Source: Synchiropus splendidus (Eukaryota > Chordata > Actinopteri > Syngnathiformes > Callionymidae). Taken from it: a DNA stretch of 64,000 nt. The position numbers and the translations under genes were made by a program. Location: NCBI RefSeq assembly GCF_027744825.2, contig NC_071336.1:24243501-24307500 (forward strand). The letters are read 5' to 3'. Position 1 is the stretch's first letter. Each line of letters begins with the position of its first letter. The notes under the pieces were generated by a model that made no database searches, was not told the DNA's origin, and saw only the letters and a list, made by a program, of their open reading frames with translations. Below are positions 10,691 to 21,018 of the stretch, in pieces.

Positions 10691-13600
10691 TTTTTTGTTT
10701 CCGCTCTGAAACACTCTGCCATTTCTTTGCTGAGCAAGTCTAATTCAGTAGGAAAGAGACCTCCTCATCCTTTCTGATATGTTTTGCCTGTGTGTAATAA
10801 GCATCTGGAAAATGAAATCGTTGAAAACTATAATTAGGGATTGTTTCTTCATTGCCCTTCATTTAATTTCAGTGATGCTGTAAACCACTGGTGACTCACT
10901 CTTTCCATCTGTTTGTCCTGCGGATATGTAGATGTGCGGAACTTTGTCCTTGTAAACCATCGACATAAATAATGTTTCGTTTATATGCATGGAGTGGCTT
11001 TGACTTATTTATCATTCCAGCGTTCAGGTAGAACGTGTGAAGTCTCAGTGGATTACAGCAGGTCCAGAGGCGGGTTAATCCAGCACTCATGCTCTTGCTC
11101 TGCTAGTCGGGGTCTTCAGGGTTCAGAGGGGAGGCGCTCGATCGATGCCCACCTGCCTTGTGGGCCATGTGAGAGGTCAGCCATGTCACGCCTCAAGGTG
11201 ACTGGAGCTCGCTTTGACACGCTGGTGCGCAGCAGAGAAGGAGAGATCCTTAAGTCCTGGATCAAGATTTATTGAATGTGCTCTCAGAAGGAGAATGTTA
11301 TCGGCTGCTCTGGGACCTTCATTATATTGTCATTCGTGTCTTCCACAACTACTGTGGAATCATTTTGGACTCACATTAAGGGTTATTAAGGTGTCGTGTT
11401 TAACAGCATCAAAGGGGGAGGTGAGTGACCGCAACTATTGTGTAACTATTTCTGCTTATTGAGTTGCTGTTTTTTCGTTTTCCAATGACGTTTCACAACA
11501 AACCACAGTGGGACGATTGTGACCTCTCGTCATAATAGCCAGCCACCATGAGGCCAGAGGTCATAGTTGGGGTCACAGGTCATGCAAATCGAATATGCAT
11601 GTTGTTGTTCTCAGAGAGAGTAATGGAGGCTTTGGTTTGGAAATGTTGACGAACAATCATGTCTGACTTACCGTGGAACAAAGGGAAGTGTACCAAAGCA
11701 AAGCTCATGGGTTGATGAGGTTTCGTGAAACGTGTCCTGATCTTCAGAGGCCACCAGATGGCACTGCCTGCTGTAAAATGGATTTGAACAGCTAATTCAG
11801 TGAAACCACGCAGCATGCTAACATGGAATGACGCGACATGATTTATATAAAATATAATAAACCTACCTTGAGTTGATTCTTTTTTGCAGGGTTTTGTTTT
11901 GCTTGCATGATTTTTGTCAACTACTACTGACAAGGAGAACAAAGAACTACTCCTTGTCACTGGGGTACGTTCTGTGCCTGAGTCCCACTCTCTTCCACTG
12001 TAGGATACTGCTTGACCCTGACTGCATCACACTTCCTGTGGTGCTTGCTGTAGAGCGACAACAAATAATGACAGTAGCGAGATGAGTCCTGGATGCATTC
12101 TTGCTTTCATTTTGGGAAAAAAAGGAAGCAGAACTTCCTGGGGTTTCTAACTCAAAATATCTAAGGGAAAAAGAGTATTGAACTCCAAGTCATGGGTGGG
12201 ACAAAATTTCTGGTGGTTGCACAGTCTATGACTGGTACTCCTTTCTTTTAAGAGTCTGAGCAGGAAATAATGTCTCCTATATCCATCTTTGGTCCCCCTC
12301 ATTTTTGACGCCCATTCACAATTCAGGAACTGGTCATGATCTCAACGTGCATGGGAGGTGACCTACTGTTGGGTCTTGAATCTCACTCTGTGCCAACTTT
12401 GAAAGCAACTGTGGGCCACATGAAATGTGAGTTTGTCATCTGTGTCTTACATGAACACTCTAATGTTTCCAACTCAGAGATTGCGCAACAGTGTCCTTCA
12501 GCAAGTCCTCGAACCCTGACACTTTAGTCATCCTTTGTTGTTAAAGATTTCACCTCACACTTGGAGCCACATAACATGTGGTGACCCCTTCGGGGCGCGG
12601 AAAGTTTTCCTCAAGGAGAAGGTTCAGTGATGTCACTAAGGAAGACAGCTCCGGATTTCCTCCAACAGCAGATTGATTTCTCTCTAGAATCCCTCTTGGC
12701 GCTCCACAGTGCTGAAAGTTAGATGATGTCAACTTCTACGGTCAATATGTGCCCTTATATATCACACAGTAGCTCTGTCACCTTGATAACTTTGGTCACC
12801 GTCTGCTGACCTACAATAAAAATGACAGCGTGCCGGATTTAAGATGGTCATTGCCGCATACTGCTGTTTTGACCTACATCTACTATCAGCAGGTGACGCA
12901 GCAAAGGTACAAGAGCGATCTGGACACCAGTGTTAGAAGCACAAAAGTGGTAACAATTAACACATTTTCACTTCAACGCTCAAGAGTCAAGGCAGTTGCA
13001 GACTCCCATAGATTCGACCTACTCACTAACTCTACCTACAGGTCCTTTTGTCTTTAATCCCTCTTTTGTGAAAAAAAAGACCTTGCCCATGCGGGGACAT
13101 CCACTGTTCTCGGGTGTGACATGGACAAGGATGGTGGGTAAACAAGCATCAGAGTGTGAGCCCTCTGTCACATCTCCTGGCCCTGCAGAGCCAACATTTA
13201 TCCAGCTGTGGCAAATTGTCAGCCATCGTCGGCTAATGGTGGACCTGGTTATAAATAGGAAGGCTATTAACACTCCTTCATTATTCAACTGATTCAGATT
13301 TATGGGCTCTCTCCATTCACTCCCCACCATTATATTCTCTTTGTAGCGTTTTCTCTGGAGGCTCTCATGTCCACAGTCTTATTTAAGACCACTGGTGTGT
13401 TTGTAAGAGGTAACACACGGGAAGAGCAGCCATGTGAGACATTTTGGATGAAGGTTTGGGGTGGAATAACAATGAGTCAGCAGAGATACCAGTGGGGGAG
13501 ATGTGACTGATAGGGGGTAGACATTTGTTGTCCCCTCCTGGACCCCTCCATGTTCATTCTGTTCTGGTGTCCCCGAGGGGGATTCTCCTTCTCCTGTCTA

Positions 13601-13884
13601 TTTTCACCTTCCCATCTCCTCTGTTTACTCTATTCTTGTTCAGCTCCAGGTCTTCGCATACCACAGGACAAAGTTGGAAGAAGTCAAGAAAGTGATGCTG
13701 CATACTATTGGAGTCAAGAATAAAGTTGTTTTCCACAAAGGATAGTAAATACAAAGGATGATGATAACTCCAATAAGATTATCCTATCAGAGAATCCTTA
13801 TATTTCAGGTGTTTTAAGAGGGAATTTGTCGCGATAATCGACACTGAAAACAGTTGATCAAAAATCTTTTTTGTGTGTGGGAAG
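10691..13884. other. Unique non-coding DNA, no gene seen
   Basis: Scattered frames of 60-126 codons on both strands have no recognisable domain and no consistent exon structure. Apart from the CTCF-like motif at 11751-11764, nothing stands out. The sequence around 12545-12735 is locally richer in G+C but shows no gene signal. Confidence 0.5.
11751..11764 (+). promoter_or_regulatory. CTCF-like motif (candidate)
   Basis: CCACCAGATGGCAC matches the CTCF core CCASYAGRKGGCRS at every position and is flanked by GAGG upstream. It is the best such match in the window. Occupancy cannot be judged from sequence. Confidence 0.45.
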
Positions 13885-13990
13885 AGCTACCGTAACTTCT
13901 GGATTACTGTATATGTTGCTACTTTTTTTTCTCACGATCTGAACCCTGCGGTTTATACAACAACGTGGCTAATATATGGATTTTTACTGG
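13885..13990. repeat. Dispersed DNA-element remnant (CCGTAACTTCTGGATTACTGTAT type)
   Basis: The stretch runs ACCGTAACTTCTGGATTACT, then a GCTACTTTTTT block, then CCCTGCGGTTTATACAACAACG and GTGGCTAATATATGGATTTTT. It matches my recollection of a vertebrate repeat beginning CCGTAATTTCCGGACTATAAGCCGCTAC. The class is uncertain (DNA transposon suspected). No opposite end was identified. Confidence 0.45.
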
Positions 13991-14280
13991 CTGTAGATCT
14001 GTCATGCTGCCAGAATATTTAGCTTTGTCTCATCAAACCAAATCCTATATGATTTCATAGATGGGAGGTGGTCCTGGGACAGACCCAAGACACACTGAGA
14101 GATTAGCTCTCCTTTAGTCAAGGTTGTGTGGGCGGTGGGATCAATCTTCTGGCAAACAACAATGAAGGAGACACTGTGATAGTCAGTGCTGTGTTTGTAG
14201 CATCACAGACTGTGTTTTGACATTTCTGTTCCTGTGGCTATCTGAAACAGTGAGTGCTCTGAGATGTTTGTTGCTTCGTT
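13991..14280. other. Repeat-rich DNA, class unclear
   Basis: The minus strand around 14015-14050 reads IWFDETKLN in one frame, which loosely resembles the WSDETK motif of Tc1-type transposases. The flanks do not continue the similarity, so I leave it unassigned. Confidence 0.3.
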
Positions 14281-14685
14281 TTAGCATATCAAGAGGAAAA
14301 GACAGGAGGCAGAGCTGGAGGTAGCAGAGATGAAGATGCTGAGGTTCTCTCTGGGAGTGAGCAGGATGGATAGGATCAGGAAGCAGTAGATCAGAGGGAC
14401 AGCACATGTGGTCAGGTGTTTAGGAGACAAAGTCAGAGAGGCTAGATGGAGATGGTTTGGACATGTACAGAGGAGAGAGAGCCAGTACATTGGTAGGAAG
14501 ATGTTGAGGTTGGAACTGCCAGGCAGAAGGTGGAGAGGAAGGTCATAGAGGAGATTTATGGAGGTGGTGAAGGAGGACATGAGGTTTGTTGGTTTGAGAG
14601 AAGAGGAAGTGGAGGACAGGGTGAGATGGAGAAAGATGATTCACTGTGGCCACCCCTGAAGGGAGAAGCCAGAAGGAAAAGAACA
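14281..14685 (+). mobile_element. LINE C-terminal fragment, second type (decayed)
   Basis: Reading the plus strand from about 14302 gives the tail of a LINE reverse-transcriptase ORF: EVAEMKMLRFSLGVSRMDRI, then RGTAHVVRCLGDKVREAR, RWFGHVQRRESQYIGRKML, ELPGRRWRGR, RRFMEVVKEDM, and RWRKMIHCGHP followed by a stop. In-frame stops interrupt it after RKQ and after WRGRS, so it is dead. It differs in motif order and residues from the minus-strand LINEs at 4.4, 7.0 and 17.8 kb, so at least two LINE families are present. The post-stop GAAGGGAGAAGCC tail is typical of such copies. No duplication was found. Confidence 0.8.
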
Positions 14686-14979
14686 AGAAAAAAAATGGTG
14701 TGAGCAGCCACAAGTGACAATCAAGAATTTGGAAGCTATTGGTATATGATTTATTTACTTATCCCAGGGACCATACTTTAGCTAGGGAGTAGCTGAGATC
14801 AAGGTTACAGCCTTGGCTATAAAGTGGTGGTGATATTTCTCTGGAAAATCTGGAGGAGGATTCCTTCTGGATCTCCTAACATTAGTGCTGCCGGTGCAAC
14901 CTAAAATGTATGGTGAGAGCATCTTCAAGTTTCTTGAAACTAACCAGCTAAAACCAGAGTGTCCGCCTAAGTCCGCCAA
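14686..14979. other. Non-coding DNA, no gene seen
   Basis: No coding signal is seen. It lies between a LINE fragment and the mariner-like element. Its right part may be the undetected left end of that element. Confidence 0.4.
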
Positions 14980-15350
14980 GTTTGGATCGATATACAACAA
15001 ACAAACAAATCGAAGTTTGAACCAAAATTTCGAGATTTTTTTGCTTCCAATTTTGAACGAAAATCCAGAACTCAAACGGCAGACAAAAGCATAAGGTGCG
15101 CGGACCGATCAGCTGACCCACGGCGCGCTTTGTTATTGTGTATAACGCAGCCTCTGTATGCAGACGTGTCCCGTTAGCTAGATTTACTGACTGTTTTTTC
15201 TTCATATTGAGGTGTAAAACCTTTCCTGTCTCCGCACTGGACCGTGGTAGAGTGTCACAGGGGAGGTGCTCCTCGACACCTCCGAGGCTGGAGCGCACAC
15301 TCCAGGGTTTGATGTCCTGTTGATGTCCTGATGTTCGGCTGGAGAGCGCG
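14980..15350. mobile_element. Mariner/Tigger-like non-autonomous element, degraded copy
   Basis: This contains runs like GAACCAAAATTTCGAGATTT and TTTTGAACGAAAATCCAGAA, the sub-terminal pattern of the 'CAGTGGTACCTCGG...TTCGAAC' elements. It also has a 32-base block (15239-15270) identical to 31826-31857, in the better-preserved copy at 31.78-32.15 kb. After that block it carries about 18 extra bases with a CCTCGACACCTCCGAGG palindrome, then GGAGCGCACACTCCAGGGTT as in the other copy. The termini are not clear. Confidence 0.6.
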
Positions 15351-16662
15351 TGCCAGCTGAGTACTTCTTTTCTAAATCACATTGACACAATACATTCACA
15401 AGTAGAATGCAAAATAAAAGTGCGGCTCGTGCAATTTCCCCGGAAAGTGCTGAATGGAGCCTGGGAGAATACAAACATGAACAATAACAATAAGGTGGTT
15501 AAAAAGATTTCATTTGGCTGAGTTATGAGGTCTGAATCCAGGTCAGCGGTAACACAGATAACAGGCTGCCTCCTCAACCGCTTGTGTGCGTGTGTGTGTG
15601 TGTTTGCGTGCACACTTCAGTAGGTCTGATTGATGGCATGTGGTCTGCGTTTAATGTAGCTGCCACTGGAGCTCAATAGACACTCTGCTTAATTAATAGG
15701 ACGGCTGGCCACTCCATTCCTTCTTAATGCCAGTTTTCCGATAGATCTGGCCATAATGGCTCCATAGCGCTGCCTGTGGTGATGGCGAGGCTGCGCCCCG
15801 GGTCATTCATCAATGGCTGACGCTCACCCCGACTGAAAACCAGAGTTTTTCTCTCTCAATTGTGTGGTGGAAAGATCCACGGCGGTGGTTCAGTTGTTGC
15901 CTGCTTCACTGCCACCTGCCTCACGTGCTAGTTCGCACACTCGGGGCATTTCCTCCTTTAACAAAGACGTGCTGGCGTTGACGATATTCTCATCCCCTCG
16001 GAGATGCGTCGTGATGTCCTTGAGCAAGAAGCGGCTAGCTGACACCTCATTACCTCCGCAGAACCAGGTTGGCAGCTCTAATTTGTCATTAAACTACAAG
16101 AAAGGAGATTTCTGTAATTTTTAATGAGCCGCTGCCATTTTCTCCAAGTTAGCAGTGGACAATTGAGAGGATCCTCTCTCTGTCCACACGGTCCGCTACA
16201 GTTGTGCGAATATTTGGAGTCAGGAAAAGTGGAGTTTACTTATTATTCACTCACAGAGTTTCTGTTTTTGTTTGTGTTTTCCTGCTTGTAAGCAAGACAG
16301 CTGGAAAACTAGTTCAAGTAACACTGCGAAAGGTAAAGCCCTGCTGACTCAAATCCCACTCCATGCACTACTTTTTTGACAGTGAACCAATGCAATTCCC
16401 AAATCATGGAAACTTTTTTTTTAGTTGTATGCTTTGGGTTTCTTGGGTTTTGGGATGTATGTTCTGGGGGAGGTCCAAAATCCCCAAATACGACAGGTGA
16501 TTTTCCTCACTTGATGTCATTGAAGTTTAACGCTCCTTCCCTTGCTTTCTATGGAAAAAACCCAAAGCAAAGATGTTTGAGTTCTGGGGTTAAATGAAAA
16601 TCTCATTGTTCTTTTGATACACAATGCGAATGCTCACAAATTCTAAAGCTGTACAGTATAGT
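15351..16662. other. Non-coding DNA with conserved-element-like blocks
   Basis: No gene is seen. From about 15650 the sequence loses its simple-repeat character. It carries clustered homeodomain-type cores: TTAATTAAT at 15689-15697, GTCATTAAAC near 16085 and TAATTTTTAATGAGC at 16115-16129. This resembles vertebrate developmental enhancers, but that is inference from motif content only. Confidence 0.4.
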
Positions 16663-16670
16663 ACACATAC
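16663..16670. repeat. 8-bp target-site duplication, left (ACACATAC)
   Basis: Identical to 16819-16826. An 8-bp duplication is the signature of hAT superfamily insertion. Confidence 0.85.
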
Positions 16671-16818
16671 GTGGCTTTTAGCTAGGAGGGCGTCTGGGCG
16701 TGTGCAAAACATGCCGCCATATACCAGCGTAATCTGGTGGCCAAGCTACGGTCGGGATTCAGGCGTCCAATTTTTCATGTTTTGCACACGCCCAGACGCC
16801 CTCCCAGCTAAAAGCCTG
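16671..16818. mobile_element. 148-bp fold-back hAT-type MITE
   Basis: The two halves form a 41-bp inverted repeat, 16673-16713 against 16776-16816, with one mismatch (GCTAGG versus GCTGGG). The loop of about 62 bases starts with CCGCCATATACCAGCG. The right end read inward is CAGGCTTTTAGCTGGGAGGG; the left is GTGGCTTTTAGCTAGGAGGG, differing in the first two bases. Perfect 8-bp ACACATAC repeats flank it. There is no coding capacity. Length, terminal repeats and duplication fit a non-autonomous hAT element of quite recent age. Confidence 0.85.
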
Positions 16819-16826
16819 ACACATAC
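16819..16826. repeat. 8-bp target-site duplication, right (ACACATAC)
   Basis: Exact match to 16663-16670. Confidence 0.85.
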
Positions 16827-17689
16827 TGACATTAAGTGCAGCGTAGGACCACCCATGTGAGCAAGCAGAACCGGCGGCCATATTGTGGGAGAAAGCTGGT
16901 AGCAAAATGTCTGCAGGTCTGACTCCACGACCAGGTAGAAAACTAGGTAAATCAAAATCTTCAGAGTCAATTGAAGTTAAAAGCAAATTCAGATGAGCGA
17001 GCTCTTGAACTAAGTATCCAGAATATAATGGAAAAATATATATGTAAAAAACATTGTGTTTGAAATCCAAGCCAGTTTGTTTTTTCCTTCACGCCAGCAG
17101 AGACAGTAATTCAAACAAGGTGTCAGACTGCTAATATCTTATTTTAATCCAAGAGGTTCAGCGTTGTTTGTTGACACAGTTTGTTAATTAGCTGCCGAGT
17201 CTTTCCACCGCAAGCTTTTATACTGATATGCTGCAGGAACTACCTGACGTAATGGACACGCTCATTTGAATATTCCCTCATAACACAGAGCAAGCAGGCG
17301 TACCTCTCTCCTGGTAGCGGGTGTTATCGCAGCTCCTCCTCGCTTTTGTCAGCCCACCGCAGCTGCTGTGATGAATGCTGCACCTGTCCACAACTTTATT
17401 AAACTCCGCGGTGGGCGATAGATGCGGCAGCCGTGCAGCGGAGGGACACAAAAGATGATTCATTAAGGAGTTGTGATATGATTACTTTGTTTGTTGAGGG
17501 CCTGCAATCGTTGACCAGAACTTTATGTTCTGATGCGACCGTCCACCTCATGGTGGATTATTTTTGTGATTTTTTTTTTTAATATGTTGTGATTCTTCAT
17601 TGCTTCAGTATAGTCTGACAAGACTTTCTCTCTGTTGTGAATTACCAGTTGAAGCTTCAACTTTTTTCAGACTTCACTTGTTGGTTCAG
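16827..17689. other. Unique non-coding DNA, no gene seen
   Basis: No supported gene is present. A poly-T run lies near 17571-17580. Confidence 0.5.
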
Positions 17690-18395
17690 CCATCCAACCA
17701 TCCATCATTCCACTTTCCTTTCATCTATCCACCCAATCCTGAGTTGTATTTTTCATCCATCAATCCTTGTTTCTTTGACAGAAATGAGTTGAACTGATCA
17801 TACTGTGACCTCCATCCATGCTTCATCTGCTGACCACCTTCCTTCTTCTGCTGCTTATCCGGAGTCAGGTCGCGGAGGCAGCATTCGGAGGACGGAAGCC
17901 CAAACTTCCCGATCCGCACAAACCTTCTCCAGCTCATCTCGGGGGATCCCAGGCCAGAACGGAGACATATTTTCTCCAGCGAGTCCAGGGTCTTCCCTGG
18001 GGTCTGCTCCCGGTAGGACATGCCTGGAACACCTCCCCAGGGAGGCGTCCGGGGGGCATCCGGATCAGATGCCCGAGCCACCTCAGCTGGTTCCTCTCGA
18101 TGTGGAGGAGCAGCGGCTCCACCCCGAGCTCCATCCATCCATCCATCCATCATCCTTCTATCATTCATCCATCCATCCGTCAATCCACCCACCCATTCAA
18201 AGCTCTGTCACCCATGTATCAATTAATATTAAGTTATCAAGGAATCATTCTCACATCCAACCTCCGATCCATCCATCCATTGTAACCGATGAGTTACCGA
18301 TCGATGAGTTAAATTTGTCGTCTGTCCATCTGTTTAACCTTCACCTCAACACTAGTTTTTAATCCTTCAACCATCCAGCAATCCATCTTTTCATT
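17690..18395. repeat. Degenerate (ATCC)n-rich tract
   Basis: Loose CATC/ATCC tetranucleotides occur on both sides of the LINE fragment at 17841-18132, densest at 18131-18181 and 18268-18284. Either the LINE landed in a pre-existing tetranucleotide tract or the LINE 3' tail seeded and spread it. Confidence 0.75.
17841..18132 (-). mobile_element. LINE 3'-end fragment, same family as the 7-kb copy
   Basis: This matches 7039-7340 almost base for base (ELGVEPLLLHIERNQLRWLGH and GRLPGEVFQACPTGSRPQGR in translation on the minus strand). It has a net deletion of about 11 bases near 17950, where the other copy has the GAGGCGTTC region. That deletion shifts the frame, so the ORF is broken. It is truncated at 18132 directly into (ATCC)n. 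The 3' end motif GGATAAGCAGCAGAAG is retained. Confidence 0.85.
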
Positions 18396-20790
18396 GATCC
18401 TTTTTGCCCTGTCAGACAGGCACCAACACACTAGGAAATGTGGACACCCATAACCAGCGTTTTAGCTCTCCCCATAAATAAGTGTGTGGCAACTTTCAGG
18501 CCCCTTCACTTCCTACAGTCGTATCTCAGGTGTCATGTGATCTCCATAGCAACAACACAAGCCCGTCACCTGCTGGTGTCCAAAAGTCAATGTCAATTCT
18601 CATGGCATCCTTAACAACAGGTTGGGCATTTCTATCGGCGACACTGATCCTGTTGTGGTTTTCAGCTCTCATTGTGTCGTGCAGTAGCGGCTCGGCCTGT
18701 AACACCCTCGCCATATTTTTCCCTGCTGTCGCCAAAAACTCTGTTAATTGTGCCTAACAAAAGATAAAGGCGCTGCACAAGGCCCAAGTGTCCCATGCGA
18801 ACGTGCTGCACAGGACATAAAGATTTAATTCTCTTTTTTGCATCCGGTTTGTTTACAATGCTGCTGCTCTGCTGAGGGAAATGAAATTCACAGGGACACG
18901 CAGTTACAGCTTCCCAGAGTCAATTTTTCTACAGAAGTGAAAGACAACACTTTTCATCCCTTTTATTGCGAGGCACTGATATTACATTATTTTCTCCACA
19001 CTCGCTTCATCTCAATGTTTACCGTGAATACAAATCAGACAGGGAAACAAGAAGTTGATGAGTGCCTTTGGAGAATAAAACTTATTTGCACATTGTGTCA
19101 TTACGGGTGAAAACTTGAACGATGAATTATCGTTGTTATTATTCTTTTTTATGCTGAATATTACGAGTTGTTTATCACGACCGAGAGATTTGGAATGGAG
19201 AACTTTCGCTGAATAGCTTTAGGGTGCGGTTGGCTGTTGCTTATGTCAATGCTGGAATCAGTATTCTATGTTTCCCACAAGCCATGTGAGTTTCCATGCA
19301 GTTTCTGATGTGACTGTTTTATATCTTTGTCAAGATAAATAGCAGTTCTGACCCATTTTAATTTGTTGGTCTGGAGATTAAGCTACATGACTCTGCTGAG
19401 CTTCTTCCTCACATTCTCCCAAGCCTCTTGGGCTTGGGCACCAATGATCTTGATCGAGGCTGGGTCCAGCACCAGTCCTTTTTACCCTCTTCATTCTCTA
19501 GAATAAAAAGCTAGTCTCACCTCACTTGCACCCAAATTTATTTGGATATCTGAGGGAGCATTTATTTGAGTTCCAGTGTGACTCATTTCCTGACCAATGC
19601 CGCGGAGCTCACAAGGCCGTGCCGTGGCTCCTCCCACTCCTTATTTTGCGCAGCCAAGCGGCTGCTTTCCCCACCTGCAGCATCGGTCAGGGAAACACGG
19701 TGTTTGAACGCCCCCTTCAGTCAGGGCATTGACACGTTTTATTAGGTGTCACAGTCTTTTTCAATTATCAGTTCAGGTGTCGGCCCGACTCGGCTAATGA
19801 CGAAGCGTGCAGGCTGTTGCTGGCTGTGGGAGTGTACTGCAGTTGTTTCAGCACACTGCCTTCTTCACCCTGGAGCACGTTCAATTTGTAGAGCCATGCA
19901 GGAGTTCAACTGGGGTCACATGTGGGCGAACTTGGAGAAGAGTAGCTGTGGTTTCCATTGGCAGACGAGGTTTTTAAGGTTGATGAGGGCACTGCCTTTC
20001 GTTTTGACCAATGAGATGACCGGCTCTTTAGTAGCCATGTTTAAAGAAAAAATGTCAACCCTCAACCCCTGAGGATCTGAAGTGGGAATCTGCCAAGAAA
20101 TATTCAGGTATTCTTGTTTTCTCTCGTGCAAATGCGCCATACAATCTGCACAAGGCACCAACTCCAAACTCCGAGTGTATTATCAATGAACAAGAAGGTA
20201 ATAACCAAAAGCGACTACTTGAAGAGGGAGGGGTCACCACATGGTCTTCCATTTGCAGCACAGACTTAGGGAGAAGAATTTTATTATTGGAAGCCAATAT
20301 TGGTAAAATGAGTAGACTTTGTTTTTCAAAATCATTTCCTCAAACAAGATAGAATTTAAGCTGCACCCTCAAGGAAACAAAAGCGGCTTCACTAAAAAGC
20401 ACTGTATATTAAAGCCATAACTCTCCCCAGCCTATATACAGTAAGAGGGTAGCGGGTTCAATGCCATCTTTTCTGCGGGCCTCCTCCAGTCAAGTGTCGT
20501 CCGTCATGCTCGATCTTCCACATCTCCCATCCTCCCTCTGCTCTCCATTCTTCATTAGTGAAGGGCTGGTTAGCTCAGTTTAAGTTACCGGTCTGAGCCT
20601 GCCTCTGCTCGGCACTCTGATTTACAGCTGCTTAAATATTTTAGAGCTGATGAATCATTCAGATGCTGGCACCACTCCTGCTGATTCTGTCGACCCGGCT
20701 TGGTCATGCTAAAGTTCGGGGGGATTGGCAGGTTGAAGTCGACTCCATTTGACGGTGGCTTCCTCTGCTTTTAAGGTGAGTGGAGGGCAT
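18396..20790. other. Unique non-coding DNA, no gene seen
   Basis: At 18482-18757 both strands are open for 70-91 codons. The plus-strand frame has a hydrophobic stretch, but there is no domain I recognise. Nothing else is notable except a small CCCAAGCC...GGCTTGGG hairpin near 19421. There is no tRNA, rRNA or snRNA signature. Confidence 0.45.
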
Positions 20791-20801
20791 CTGTGAAAGA
20801 C

Positions 20802-20835
20802 AGGTGAAAGACACACACAGGTGAAAGACACACAC
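20802..20835. repeat. Perfect 17-bp tandem duplication
   Basis: AGGTGAAAGACACACAC is present twice in tandem, with a partial TGTGAAAGAC unit just upstream. Confidence 0.85.
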
Positions 20836-20983
20836 AGGCGATCTCCTGGCTGACTGGGACCAAGGTTTTGGACTTTGTAGCACCTCTGAAGACAAGTGTT
20901 TGGCTTCTCTGTTTGAAACCCGACACAGATTAGATAATACTTTCCTACTTTAAGTGAAAAGCAGCAACAACATGAAGTGTTGC

Positions 20984-21018
20984 CCACACACACACGCGCG
21001 CACACACACACGCACACA
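20984..21018. repeat. Alternating purine-pyrimidine (CA)n/(CG)n tract
   Basis: About 35 bases of CA and CG dinucleotides including a CGCGCG core. Such runs favour left-handed Z-DNA. Confidence 0.85.

Noticed and set aside
14000..14060. WSDETK-like peptide (IWFDETKLN) suggesting a Tc1 transposase on the minus strand
   Set aside because: Only about nine residues resemble the motif and the flanking translation does not continue the family pattern.
20560..20600. tRNA A-box-like GGTTAGCTCAGTTT
   Set aside because: No B box or cloverleaf follows. A GGGTTCAATGCC word occurs upstream, in the wrong order, so no tRNA or SINE is supported.
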